A stretch of 31,027 nt of DNA from the NCBI GenBank assembly GCA_039029315.1, contig JBCCGK010000125.1, forward strand, positions 1 through 31,027, written 5' to 3'. Below, in pieces: positions 15,535-24,158 of this stretch; positions within the stretch are counted from its first letter, which is position 1; the number at the start of each line of letters is the position of its first letter. The position numbers were made by a program, and so were the translations under genes. The notes under the pieces are model-generated. The model was given only the letters and a program-made list of their open reading frames with translations. It was not told where the DNA came from and searched no databases. The DNA comes from JBCCCJ01 sp039029315 (GTDB taxonomy: Bacteria > Bacteroidota > Bacteroidia > J057).

Positions 15535-15805
15535 TAGAATAATGCGGACTGTGTGATATTCTGTTTGGACGCTTCTTTTCAGCTCTCCCCAGGTAGGTGG
15601 ATACAATTATCCTTGAGGTTGGGGGATAAGGAAAATAGGAGGAGATGGTAAAAAATGTCCTGATTTCCTTTATACTCTATTCCTCCCACACGCCAAAGTC
15701 ATTCCCCTCCCTACATCTCTTTTCTTTTTTCCTTTTCATTTCCAGCCGATATACACTAATTTAGCGGGCTCAGAAATAATAATCTATCATACGTCAATCA
15801 GTACA
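15535..15805. other. Noncoding leader region before the E2 gene
   Basis: No gene is seen here. The stretch is rich in short pyrimidine and purine runs, especially 15640-15750. No TAnnTTTG promoter element with good spacing was found, although the E2 gene must be transcribed from about here. Together with the MITE-like element it makes up the 470-base gap after the barrel gene. Confidence 0.5.
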
Positions 15806-17098
15806 ATGGCCAATATCATCGATATGCCCCGTTTGAGCGATACAATGACCGAAGGAGTCATCGCTGCGTGGCATGTAAAAGTTGGAGACACCGTATCGAA
15901 TGGAGACCTCCTTGCCGAAGTAGAAACGGACAAAGCCACCATGGATGTTGAATCGTTTTTTGATGGAACGGTACTTCATATTGGAGTGGAAGAAGGAAAC
16001 GGGATTCCCGTGGGCGAACTCCTGGTTATCATTGGAGAGAAAGGAGAAGATGTTGGCAAGCTGATCGAAGAATTCAAATCGAAACAAGCCGCCGCTGCTC
16101 CAGTCGTAGAGGAGAAAAAGGAAGCTGCTCCTGTCCCTGAACCCAAAAAAGAGGCTGCTCCTGTAGCTGTGGCCCAAGCTGTGGTCAGCGCACCACCTCC
16201 TGTGGCACCCAGCAATGGGGATGGGCGAATCAAGGCTTCTCCCCTGGCAAAAGCAATGGCTAAGGAGCGAGGCATCGATCTGGCAATGGTTCATGGTTCC
16301 GGAGATCACGGTCGAATCATCAAGCGAGATATTGAGAACTTCAAAGCTCCTGCGGTATCAACTCCTGCAGCAGGCTCGGAAGCTGCTCCTATCATACTGC
16401 CTCAATATGTAGGAGAAGAATCCTTCGAAGAAGTGCGCGTATCTCAAATGCGCAAAACAGTTGCCAGAAGATTGAGCGAAAGCAAGTTCTCTGCGCCACA
16501 CTTCTATGTCACAATGGACATCAATATGGGCAAAGCTGTCGCTGCGCGTAAATCCATCAATGAAGTTTCTCCTGTCAAGGTTTCTTTCAACGACATGGTG
16601 ATCAAAGCTGCTGCTGCTGCCCTTCGTCAACATCCAGCAGTCAACTCTGCCTGGCAGGGCGACACCATCCGCCGCAATCATCACATCCATGTCGGAATGG
16701 CTGTTGCAGTTGAAGATGGCTTGCTCGTGCCAGTCATCCGATTTGCTGACAACAAGGGATTGGCCGCTATCGCAGCCGAAACCAAAGATCTCGCAGGCAA
16801 AGCCCGCTCCAAAAAGCTCCAACCTGCCGATTGGGAAGGCAATACCTTCACAGTCTCCAATCTCGGCATGTTCGGGGTAGAGGAATTCACGGCCATTATC
16901 AATCCTCCAGATTCTTGCATCCTGGCCATTGGCGGGATCATCGATAAGCCGATTGTGGAGAATGGACAGGTCGTTCCTGGTAAGATGATGAAGGTTACGC
17001 TCTCTTGCGACCATAGAGTCGTGGACGGCGCGACTGGCGCCAAGTTCCTGGTTACCTTCAAGCAGTTGCTGGAAGATCCCGTGAGGATTTTGATTTAG
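15806..17098 (+). CDS. Pyruvate dehydrogenase complex E2, dihydrolipoamide acetyltransferase
   Basis: A 430-residue E2 subunit that transfers acetyl groups from lipoamide to coenzyme A. Domains in order: one lipoyl domain (residues 1-80) with the lipoylated lysine in E-T-D-K43-A-T-M-D; an Ala/Pro/Lys-rich hinge (about 93-137); the E3-binding domain (about 141-179, KASPLAKAMAKERGIDLAMV...GRIIKRDI); and the catalytic domain (about 205-430) with the active-site motif D402-H403-R-V-V-D407-G408. The alanine- and proline-rich hinge carries two near-copies of 'EKKEAAPV'. Many E2 proteins from Bacteroidota have two lipoyl domains, so this is a short form. No E1 or E3 gene is adjacent, so the complex is encoded elsewhere or in scattered loci. 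It could be another 2-oxo-acid E2, but the lipoyl region resembles the pyruvate type. Confidence 0.9.
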   Translation: MANIIDMPRLSDTMTEGVIAAWHVKVGDTVSNGDLLAEVETDKATMDVESFFDGTVLHIGVEEGNGIPVGELLVIIGEKGEDVGKLIEEFKSKQAAAAPVVEEKKEAAPVPEPKKEAAPVAVAQAVVSAPPPVAPSNGDGRIKASPLAKAMAKERGIDLAMVHGSGDHGRIIKRDIENFKAPAVSTPAAGSEAAPIILPQYVGEESFEEVRVSQMRKTVARRLSESKFSAPHFYVTMDINMGKAVAARKSINEVSPVKVSFNDMVIKAAAAALRQHPAVNSAWQGDTIRRNHHIHVGMAVAVEDGLLVPVIRFADNKGLAAIAAETKDLAGKARSKKLQPADWEGNTFTVSNLGMFGVEEFTAIINPPDSCILAIGGIIDKPIVENGQVVPGKMMKVTLSCDHRVVDGATGAKFLVTFKQLLEDPVRILI

Positions 17099-17137
17099 TA
17101 ACCCCAACCCCTCACACATACAAGGCCCTCTTGACAT

Positions 17138-17188
17138 GGGGCTCCGTGCATCCGAAGGTGCACCTAGCCCCGATTGGCAAAGCGGGGC
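17138..17188. repeat. Overlapping GC-rich hairpins between convergent genes
   Basis: GGGGCT (17138-17143) pairs with AGCCCC (17166-17171), enclosing an inner stem GTGCA/TGCAC (17146-17150 / 17159-17163). The same right arm, as GCCCCG (17167-17172), can instead pair with CGGGGC (17183-17188), so the two folds exclude each other. They lie between the E2 stop and the convergent choice-of-anchor L gene and could act as a terminator, but no T-run follows. Confidence 0.35.
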
Positions 17189-17309
17189 CAGGTGTAAGAA
17201 TATTGCTGATAGGTAGTGCTGGAATCGCTGGATCAACCACTTTCTACCTCCAAGAAGGAAGCACGAAATTGAATTGGTGAAACAAAGCAGACTAATTTTT
17301 TACACTGGA

Positions 17310-19196
17310 TCAATGTTGTACAATGATTCTTTCATAAAAGGAGGGTTTTCCTTTCTGCACCAGCTTCAGAACATACACACCCTCTTCCCACTCACTCACA
17401 TTCATCTGAACTTGTTCCTGGACTTCCATCATTTGCCAAATAGACTGCCCATGAAGATTTAGCAGTGTTAGGTCGCCTGAGATTCCGGAAGTGAGATCTA
17501 TCACTAAGGTTGTCGAAACCGGATTGGGATAAACCGATAAGAAATTGGTGGACTCATCCCCAATCGAAGTCGGAATACAGGAATTGATCTCTACCATAAA
17601 ACTATCTGCTAACTCACAAGCATCATTGTTCAGCAGGACCCGGACTTCATACATACCCGTATCTACATAGACATGCGAGGGGAGTGGCTCAGAAGACATA
17701 TTCCCATCCCCAAAGTCCCATGCCCAGCTATCTACATACGCAAACTGAAGATCGAACAGCACGCTTTCTCCTACACAGAGAGAATCCGAGATGGCATTGG
17801 ACAGCAGACTGATTTCTGGGCTAACACCGATGATGATTGTGTCTTGGACGGCACATCCCTGATTGTTGGTCGCTGTGAGGATATGAGAAAAGAAGATCTC
17901 CTGATCCAGGCTGTCATTGATGGCTTGAAAGTCAACCATGGAGGCATGGGTATTACTCAGACCAGAACTGCTAGACCAAAGATAGCTCATGTCTGGTTCT
18001 GCTGGAACCCCTATAGATAGCACTTCACCAGAGCAGACCAGCGTATCTGGTCCCAATTCAATCGCTTCAGGAACAGGTCCATCTAGGATCTGCAAGACAA
18101 TGGTATCAGAATACATGCTCCCATCACAAAGGAGATCAGCATCTGAATAAATGATTTCGATGCTTTCCATGCCTTCAGCTTCACAATCGGGAAGCAGAGA
18201 GAGAGGGAAACTCACACTGCTTTCTCCGGCAGCCAGCAGGATACTATCTGGTAATGGCACAAAATCGATTCCAGCCACAGCAGTACCTCCAACACTCACA
18301 TGGATGTATTGATCTGTATCACTGCTCAAGGCTTGTCTTAGGGTGATATTCACGCTACTGTCTTCTGCCAATTGAAGATTGCTGGACTGACTTCCATCCA
18401 CCTGCATGGAAATCAGGCCTGGGTTGGCACAAATCCCTTCACGTTGTAGAAAAATTCCCGAATCAAACACATGATCCGCTGCATCGGCAATGGTGAGCTT
18501 AATATGGTAGAGGGAATCAGGCTGGACCAGGGCATAGGCAGTCAATGGGACCGTAAATCCGTCGAAGCCGTGGGAGAAGGGAGGAGCAGAATTGGACTGG
18601 TAAAGCTGGGCATTGGTAACAGGATTTACATTGTTAATGGAGACTGCTTGAGTCGTGCCGGGAATCATGGCAATATTGGTTGGTCCACTGTATCCTGGCC
18701 CATCTATCAGAAAGGCAAAAATATCATTGAAGGCCGAGATGTTGGGGGGCGCAAACTCCGGATACTCCTCTGAGCCGAATACATATCGAATCACAATGGT
18801 GTCGCAGATGGAGGCCAGATCGAATTCTATGATGCAGGCGTCATACGTTTGTATTCCACTCAATTGAGTCAAGTCAGGATCTCCCGGCAAACCAAAACCA
18901 GTGCTGGTTGCGCCATTGCCTGGCCCAGAAAAAGTGTCGGCTATCGATGTCACCTTGCCAGTAGACATGACAATCCCTGCATGCAAACCAATATTGGAGG
19001 CTGTCCCATCAAAGGCCCCTATGGCTTGAGAGTCTGCACTTACAGTGAGATTGGAGACCATGACTCCAGGGCCAAAGAGGTCTTGTAGGAGTTGGGAAGT
19101 GGTGAGAGAATCTGTAATCTGGATCTGCGCAGGTAGCTTACATAGGAGAAACATGATACCGATCCACAGGCTGGCTTTGCGTAGAAGTGTGTTCAT
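17310..19196 (-). CDS. Choice-of-anchor L surface protein with type A secretion tail
   Basis: A 628-residue secreted protein. Signal peptide at residues 1-24 (WIGIMFLLCKLPAQ). Residues about 26-260 form the choice-of-anchor L domain (TSQLLQDLFGPGVMVSNLTVSADSQAIGAF...GIVMSTGKV...VFGSEEYPEFAPPNISAFNDIFAFLIDGP). Then come a Calx-beta/Ig-like stretch (about 275-375) and an Ig-like segment starting PEAIELGPDTLVCSG. A PKD domain follows (about 460-545, SWAWDFGDGNMSSEPLPSHVYVDTGMYEV). The last 75 residues (VYPNPVSTTLVIDL...GQSIWQM...GVYVLKLVQKG) are the type A sorting domain cleaved on export by the type IX secretion system. It is probably cell-surface or released. The gene stands alone, convergent with the E2 gene. 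Confidence 0.9.
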   Translation of the reverse strand: MNTLLRKASLWIGIMFLLCKLPAQIQITDSLTTSQLLQDLFGPGVMVSNLTVSADSQAIGAFDGTASNIGLHAGIVMSTGKVTSIADTFSGPGNGATSTGFGLPGDPDLTQLSGIQTYDACIIEFDLASICDTIVIRYVFGSEEYPEFAPPNISAFNDIFAFLIDGPGYSGPTNIAMIPGTTQAVSINNVNPVTNAQLYQSNSAPPFSHGFDGFTVPLTAYALVQPDSLYHIKLTIADAADHVFDSGIFLQREGICANPGLISMQVDGSQSSNLQLAEDSSVNITLRQALSSDTDQYIHVSVGGTAVAGIDFVPLPDSILLAAGESSVSFPLSLLPDCEAEGMESIEIIYSDADLLCDGSMYSDTIVLQILDGPVPEAIELGPDTLVCSGEVLSIGVPAEPDMSYLWSSSSGLSNTHASMVDFQAINDSLDQEIFFSHILTATNNQGCAVQDTIIIGVSPEISLLSNAISDSLCVGESVLFDLQFAYVDSWAWDFGDGNMSSEPLPSHVYVDTGMYEVRVLLNNDACELADSFMVEINSCIPTSIGDESTNFLSVYPNPVSTTLVIDLTSGISGDLTLLNLHGQSIWQMMEVQEQVQMNVSEWEEGVYVLKLVQKGKPSFYERIIVQH

Positions 19197-19868
19197 TGGG
19201 TAGAGAAATTGGTTGAAGAAGGAAAAATATAGGAAGGCAGATGTAAGAGGACAAGTATCTTTTTCTTGTATTCTGAGAAAAATACTGACCTATTCTCAGG
19301 CAATTTGCTGACAGTCAATGGGAAAATGAATTTTGACAGCATGGATTCTGGGAAATTCATTCATGATCTAATGCTGTATTTTTAGACATATTTGATATTG
19401 GGAACTATTCTTTCCCTTATCGAAATCAGGTTTCCTTCTTCAGGCCTAAGTGAACACTCAGCTTATTCCGGTTCAGATAGAGGGTATCATGCAGAATCCG
19501 GGATCTCCAACCGCCCCTCACCGCAGGCAAATAACAGACGAAGTGGAAAGTAAGATAGATGGGAAGTTGTGTGAAGAAAAATCATGATTGTCGTTTGGAG
19601 GGTAGCTCATTTTCAAACAATCGGGGCCAGAAAGCAGAATGAGACCTTGAAATTCATAAACGTGTAAGTTCTGAGACTGACTAAGGCTATTTTGGAGAGA
19701 TTTTTTTTCTTATTTTTGACTATCTGACAATTTGTTTCGCCCATGATCAAGCAGATAAAATAAATTGTCCCCCAAGTCGTTTATGGCATCAGATTTGGGT
19801 CTTTCATTCGTTATTTCTTTTGATCTGCTATATTGTTTTGTCGCTGAGAGATTATTTAGATTCAATTC
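19197..19868. other. Long intergenic region without recognisable genes
   Basis: These 672 bases separate the divergent choice-of-anchor L and SGNH-LysM genes. I find no gene, RNA or complete promoter consensus. A 7-bp inverted repeat (CTGAGAA 19273-19279 / TTCTCAG 19293-19299) and a T-run near 19700 are the only local structures noticed. Short overlapping reading frames on both strands near 19710-19995 look fortuitous. Confidence 0.5.
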
Positions 19869-21380
19869 ATGTTTGGAGGCTGTTTGTATCGGCACTTTCT
19901 CATTCTTTTCTTTTTGTTGGCTAGTACCTTCGGGCTGGCCCAACCTCATCCAGCACCTTCATCTCCCCTATATCCTTTCGTTCGTTATGATTTGAACCTG
20001 ATTGTGAACAACTATCGGGGCTTACGCAATTTTTATCACCAAATCGACATGATGCGGGAGGGAACTTCGCGCACTGTAACGGTGGTTCACATTGGGGATT
20101 CTCATATACAGGCAGATTGGTTTCCCGGAACCCTGAGACAATCGCTGCAAGAGGAATTTGGCTCTGCGGGAAGAGGACTGGTATTTCCATACCAACTTGC
20201 CCATACCAATGGTCCCAATGATGTGCATGCCTTCAGCAATGTCAAGTGGCGTTCGCGTCGCAATGTTCAAAACCAGACCTTGCTGCCGATTGGTGTGAGT
20301 GGCATTACTCTTCAAACGACTGCCAGCCACTTCTTGATCAAGCTGTCGGTCGGAGACAATATGAGGGGAGGGATTGACTATCGCTTCAACAAGGTCACCT
20401 TGTTCACTGGGGCTGGTCCAAACATGTTCGATGTGCGCGTGAGTCCTGAATACGCAGTTCCAATTTCTACCCCTGCTGTGCATATTCCTTCCTCTATCTC
20501 AGGATCTGAGGTAAAAGAAGTCCATCATCTGGTTGAATCTGGCGAAACTCTCGAAGGAATTGCCCGGCAGTACAAAATCTCAGTGAGGAGCCTGAAAGAA
20601 ATCAACCACTTGCAGGGAAGTCTGATTTTTGCAGGTCAAAAACTGCTTGTTCGGCGGTCTAAGGTACTTCAGGAGCCAGAGGTTACGCCCATTCCTCAAC
20701 ATTTGGTTGGGAATGATGGCATGGCTTTGTCTTTGTCTCAGCCAGGTTCTTCTTTTGCCAATACAGTCTATCTGGAAGGAGCCACCAATACCTTGTTTCT
20801 CAGAGGATCCAAATCGCAGCTGACACAAAATCAACTGACGCTGTTTGGAATGGTTTTGGAAAATACACAACACCCGGGAATCCTCTACCATACGATTGGG
20901 GTGAATGGTGCCAAGTTCAAAAGTTATACAGGATCAACACACTTTTTGGAGCAACTACAAGTTTTACAACCAGATCTAATTGTTGTCTCTCTTGGCACCA
21001 ATGAATCTGTCAATCAATATTTTTCAGAGCGAACCTTCTATCAACATCTCGATGATTTTGTGCATAAAATAGAGCAATACTTACCGCATACTGATATTTT
21101 GCTGACGACTCCCCCGGATGCTTTTCGGGCACGTCAGTATTCAAATCCCAATGTATTGAAGGCCAAAGAAACCTTGTACAATTATACATTGAGCAATGAC
21201 TTGGCTTGTTGGGATTTTTATGGGATCATGGGAGGCCTAGACTCCATTGAAAAATGGTATCAGTCAGGTCTTGCACAACGAGATAAATTACATCTAACCA
21301 GAGCTGGGTATGAACTCCAGGGGCATTTGCTGTTTGACGCATTAATGAATGGATATGGATCTTTCCGGTCTGCCAAATAG
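19869..21380 (+). CDS. SGNH-type hydrolase/acetyltransferase with an inserted LysM domain
   Basis: A 503-residue exported protein (signal sequence about 7-24, LILFFLLASTFGLAQ). SGNH motifs: block I V-H-I-G76-D77-S78-H79 with the nucleophilic serine; block III S-L-G-T-N at 374-378; block V D472-K-L-H475 followed by LTRAGYE. Between blocks I and III lies a LysM domain (about 218-261, HHLVESGETLEGIARQYKISVRSLKEINHL...FAGQKLLV), which binds peptidoglycan or chitin-like sugars. The next gene encodes an MBOAT membrane acyltransferase overlapping by 32 bases. In other bacteria SGNH/MBOAT pairs (AlgJ/AlgX with AlgI, PatB with PatA) O-acetylate polysaccharides. The LysM domain suggests the substrate here is peptidoglycan. 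Whether it is an acetyltransferase or an esterase cannot be settled from sequence. Confidence 0.8.
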   Translation: MFGGCLYRHFLILFFLLASTFGLAQPHPAPSSPLYPFVRYDLNLIVNNYRGLRNFYHQIDMMREGTSRTVTVVHIGDSHIQADWFPGTLRQSLQEEFGSAGRGLVFPYQLAHTNGPNDVHAFSNVKWRSRRNVQNQTLLPIGVSGITLQTTASHFLIKLSVGDNMRGGIDYRFNKVTLFTGAGPNMFDVRVSPEYAVPISTPAVHIPSSISGSEVKEVHHLVESGETLEGIARQYKISVRSLKEINHLQGSLIFAGQKLLVRRSKVLQEPEVTPIPQHLVGNDGMALSLSQPGSSFANTVYLEGATNTLFLRGSKSQLTQNQLTLFGMVLENTQHPGILYHTIGVNGAKFKSYTGSTHFLEQLQVLQPDLIVVSLGTNESVNQYFSERTFYQHLDDFVHKIEQYLPHTDILLTTPPDAFRARQYSNPNVLKAKETLYNYTLSNDLACWDFYGIMGGLDSIEKWYQSGLAQRDKLHLTRAGYELQGHLLFDALMNGYGSFRSAK

Positions 21381-23151
21381 GATTGCAGAGTGGATGGGGT
21401 ATTACCTCAACAATTTAGGCGAATTGTTCGCTTATGATCCTCAGGCACCCATGATTTTCAACACGGGTGTATTCTTGTTTTTTTTCTTGCTTTTTCTCGG
21501 AGGTTATATCTTCCTCGCTGGATTTCGTGCCAAACGGATCCTCTATGTGATCATATTCTCGCTGTTTTTCTACTATAAATCCAGTGGCTATTATTTCCTT
21601 TTGCTGCTGGTGTCAACCCTGATTGATTATATCCTGGGGCTGCTGATCTATCGGTACCATATCGATTATCCTGAAAATCAGGAGATTGGAATTTGGGTGC
21701 ATGATGATGATGCAGGCGTGGTCGCGAGTTCACGTAGAACCTTCTATCGGATTCTGGAAAATATCGTTCTCGCATTTGATCGCTTTACCCATCGCTTGGT
21801 CTCGCCAGAAAATACATTTGGGAAACGCCGCCTCTATCTCATCTTGAGTATCATTCTGAACCTGGGGCTATTGGCCTACTTCAAGTATACGCCCTTTTTC
21901 ATAGAGACCATCAATGCGATCTGGACCGACGGATTGGAACCATCGAACATATTTCTTCCTGTTGGTATCTCCTTTTTCACATTTCAAACGATGAGTTATA
22001 CGATTGATATCTATCGTTTGAAACTTGCTCCGGTGAGGAGCATACTTGATTTTGCCTTTTATGTCAGTTTCTTTCCTCAGCTAGTGGCAGGACCGATTGT
22101 GCGTGCCGCAGATTTTCTCCCGCAGATCCGGCAGCGAATTCGGGTGTCTGCAGAAGACATGGGACAGGGATTGTTATTGATTTGTACAGGGTTGTTCAAG
22201 AAGGCTGTGATTTCAGATTATATCAGTGTCAACTTTGTTGATCGCGTTTTCGAAAATCCTGGGCTGTACTCAGGCTTCGAAAATCTGATGGGGGTTTATG
22301 GATATGCCCTACAGATCTATTGTGATTTCTCTGGGTACTCAGACATGGCCATCGGGATCGGCTTGATATTGGGATTTCGACTTCCGATCAACTTCAATGC
22401 GCCTTACCAATCGGCCTCCATTCAGGAGTTTTGGCGGCGCTGGCATATTTCGCTCTCTACCTGGTTGAGGGATTATCTGTATATTTCTCTTGGTGGGAAC
22501 AGAAGAGGAAAACTTCGTACCTATGTGAATTTGCTGATCACCATGGTGCTTGGAGGATTGTGGCATGGAGCTTCCTGGACATTTGTTTTCTGGGGCTTCC
22601 TGCATGGGATCGCACTGGCAATAGATCGTTTGTTGAAAGAGTCCAAACAGTATCTCCGAATCAAAGCCAATGCCTTTTTGGATAAGCTGGATCAACTCGC
22701 CCTGGAGGAGGAAGCGCAAGGCATCAAATCCCAGGGAATCAATGAATACATTCGGCAGGCCAGATGGTTCATGCAAGGATGGGTGTCTCTTGTGGTGAGT
22801 GTGTTGAGCCACTTGGGAGGCGTTATTTTTACCTTCCACTTTGTCTGTTTTTGCTGGATATTCTTTCGGGCAGATTCTTACGAAATAGCCAAAGACATCA
22901 TTTATCGAATCCTTAATGAGTTCAATGGTCAACTCGCCTGGCAGGTGATGACCGGATATCGAGAAGTATTCTTACTCATGTTACTCGGGTATTTGTTGCA
23001 CTTCTTGCCGGATGACCTTGACAAGCTAGTATCCAATCGATTTATCCAATCTCCTGTGCTTGTCAAGGCACTGACGGCAGCTGTTATATTCTGGTTAGTG
23101 ATTCAGACCAGAAGTGCAGAAGTACAGCCATTCATTTATTTTCAGTTTTGA
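21349..23151 (+). CDS. MBOAT-family membrane O-acyltransferase
   Basis: A 600-residue polytopic inner-membrane protein (600 codons from the ATG at 21349; 21355 is an alternative) of the AlgI/PatA/DltB type. It moves acyl groups across the membrane for transfer to extracellular sugars. The signature G-G-L-W-H406-G-A-S-W, followed by W-G-F-L-H419-G, holds the two conserved histidines. Upstream are 'PVGISFFTFQTMSYTIDIYR', 'DFAFYVSFFPQLVAGPIVRA' and 'CDFSGYSDMAIGIGLILGF...NAPYQSASIQEFWRRWHISLSTWLRDY', all typical of the family. A hydrophilic insertion at about 125-145 and another around 430-475 are cytoplasmic or periplasmic loops. The overlap with the SGNH-LysM gene indicates they act as a pair. 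Confidence 0.9.
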   Translation: MDMDLSGLPNRIAEWMGYYLNNLGELFAYDPQAPMIFNTGVFLFFFLLFLGGYIFLAGFRAKRILYVIIFSLFFYYKSSGYYFLLLLVSTLIDYILGLLIYRYHIDYPENQEIGIWVHDDDAGVVASSRRTFYRILENIVLAFDRFTHRLVSPENTFGKRRLYLILSIILNLGLLAYFKYTPFFIETINAIWTDGLEPSNIFLPVGISFFTFQTMSYTIDIYRLKLAPVRSILDFAFYVSFFPQLVAGPIVRAADFLPQIRQRIRVSAEDMGQGLLLICTGLFKKAVISDYISVNFVDRVFENPGLYSGFENLMGVYGYALQIYCDFSGYSDMAIGIGLILGFRLPINFNAPYQSASIQEFWRRWHISLSTWLRDYLYISLGGNRRGKLRTYVNLLITMVLGGLWHGASWTFVFWGFLHGIALAIDRLLKESKQYLRIKANAFLDKLDQLALEEEAQGIKSQGINEYIRQARWFMQGWVSLVVSVLSHLGGVIFTFHFVCFCWIFFRADSYEIAKDIIYRILNEFNGQLAWQVMTGYREVFLLMLLGYLLHFLPDDLDKLVSNRFIQSPVLVKALTAAVIFWLVIQTRSAEVQPFIYFQF

Positions 23152-23168
23152 TGGATCTGGGATTTCTT

Positions 23169-23188
23169 GCACATATTCAAATATGTGC
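23169..23188. repeat. 8-bp perfect hairpin before the TerC-family gene
   Basis: GCACATAT / ATATGTGC with loop TCAA, starting 18 bases after the MBOAT stop codon. No T-run follows. It could be a weak terminator for the SGNH/MBOAT operon or an operator for the next gene. Confidence 0.3.
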
Positions 23189-23255
23189 CACGCGCTTTCA
23201 ACTTATAGGAGAAGGAGGCGTCTAATATTTATATATAATTTTCCCCCCCAAATCC

Positions 23256-23263
23256 TATATTTG
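23256..23263 (+). promoter_or_regulatory. TATATTTG element immediately before the TerC-family start
   Basis: Matches TAnnTTTG at every fixed position but ends only 4 bases before the start codon at 23268, so transcription would begin at or just inside the codon, giving a leaderless mRNA. No TTTG was found at the -33 distance. It may be fortuitous in this AT-rich spacer. Confidence 0.2.
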
Positions 23264-23267
23264 CGAG

Positions 23268-24044
23268 ATGGAAGTATTACTGACTACCGATGGCCTAATC
23301 AGCTTATTTACGCTGACCATCATGGAAATCATTTTAGGGATAGACAACATTATTTTTATTTCGATTGTTGCTGACAAACTCCCTGAAAGCCAGCAGAAAA
23401 GAGCACGAACACTCGGCTTAATGATGGCATTGATTTTCAGAATTGTCCTGCTGTTGATGATCAGTTGGATTGTGCAGCTGACAGATCCGATTTTAATTTT
23501 TTCTGATTATGTGAATGAGGCAGGGCATCAGCCCTTTCATCTAAGTTGGCGAGACCTGATCCTGATTGCTGGGGGGATTTTTCTGATGGCAAAAACCATC
23601 CTCGAAATGCATCACAAGCTAGAAGGAGAGGACGATTCTCAAAAGAGTCCGGGTGTGAAGGGATTTTGGAATGTTGTGGTTCAGATTGTGGCCCTGGATA
23701 TTGTCTTCTCTTTTGATTCGATCCTGACTGCTGTTGGGCTAGCCAAACATGTCGAGGTAATGATTGTGGCTGTGGTTATCGCGCTGGGGATCATGTTGAT
23801 CGCTGCCACGCCTATCAGTAATTTTATTAACAATCGACCGACAATGAAAATGTTGGCCTTGTCCTTTTTGCTCCTGATTGGGTTTATGTTGATCGCAGAA
23901 GGCTTTGAGCAACACGTGGACAAAGGCTATATCTATTTTGCCATGACTTTTGCATTTGGGGTAGAAGTGCTCAATAGCAAATTGCGAAAAAGTGATAAAG
24001 AACCTGTTCAACTCCGAGAGCGATTGAGGGAAGACAATTCATGA
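23268..24044 (+). CDS. TerC-family integral membrane protein
   Basis: A 258-residue protein with about seven membrane helices. Family signatures: G-I-D-N-I-I-F-I-S-I-V near residues 24-34 and D-I-V-F-S-F-D-S-I-L-T-A-V-G near 144-157, each placing acidic residues inside a membrane helix, as in proteins that move or sense metal ions (Mn2+ export has been proposed for several TerC homologs). The loop between helices 3 and 4 carries charged residues (HHKLEGEDDSQKS). The C-terminus is hydrophilic. The gene is 117 bases after the MBOAT gene and may have its own promoter. No riboswitch-like leader is seen. Substrate is inferred from the family only. Confidence 0.9.
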   Translation: MEVLLTTDGLISLFTLTIMEIILGIDNIIFISIVADKLPESQQKRARTLGLMMALIFRIVLLLMISWIVQLTDPILIFSDYVNEAGHQPFHLSWRDLILIAGGIFLMAKTILEMHHKLEGEDDSQKSPGVKGFWNVVVQIVALDIVFSFDSILTAVGLAKHVEVMIVAVVIALGIMLIAATPISNFINNRPTMKMLALSFLLLIGFMLIAEGFEQHVDKGYIYFAMTFAFGVEVLNSKLRKSDKEPVQLRERLREDNS

Positions 24045-24158
24045 GGAAGTTCTCCCACTGTCACAAAAAATCTTATATTTTTTTTTCATTGACCATTTAT
24101 CTGGCTGAAAATTCGGGAACAATCATAAGTGAAGTACAACTTACGATTCATTCCGATC

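Noticed and set aside
16358..17236. 292-residue minus-strand open frame over the E2 gene
   Set aside because: It lies opposite the well-supported E2 catalytic domain, and its translation has no recognisable motif.
19710..19995. Overlapping short frames on both strands before the SGNH-LysM gene
   Set aside because: They have low-complexity or unrelated translations, overlap each other, and partly overlap the SGNH signal-peptide region.
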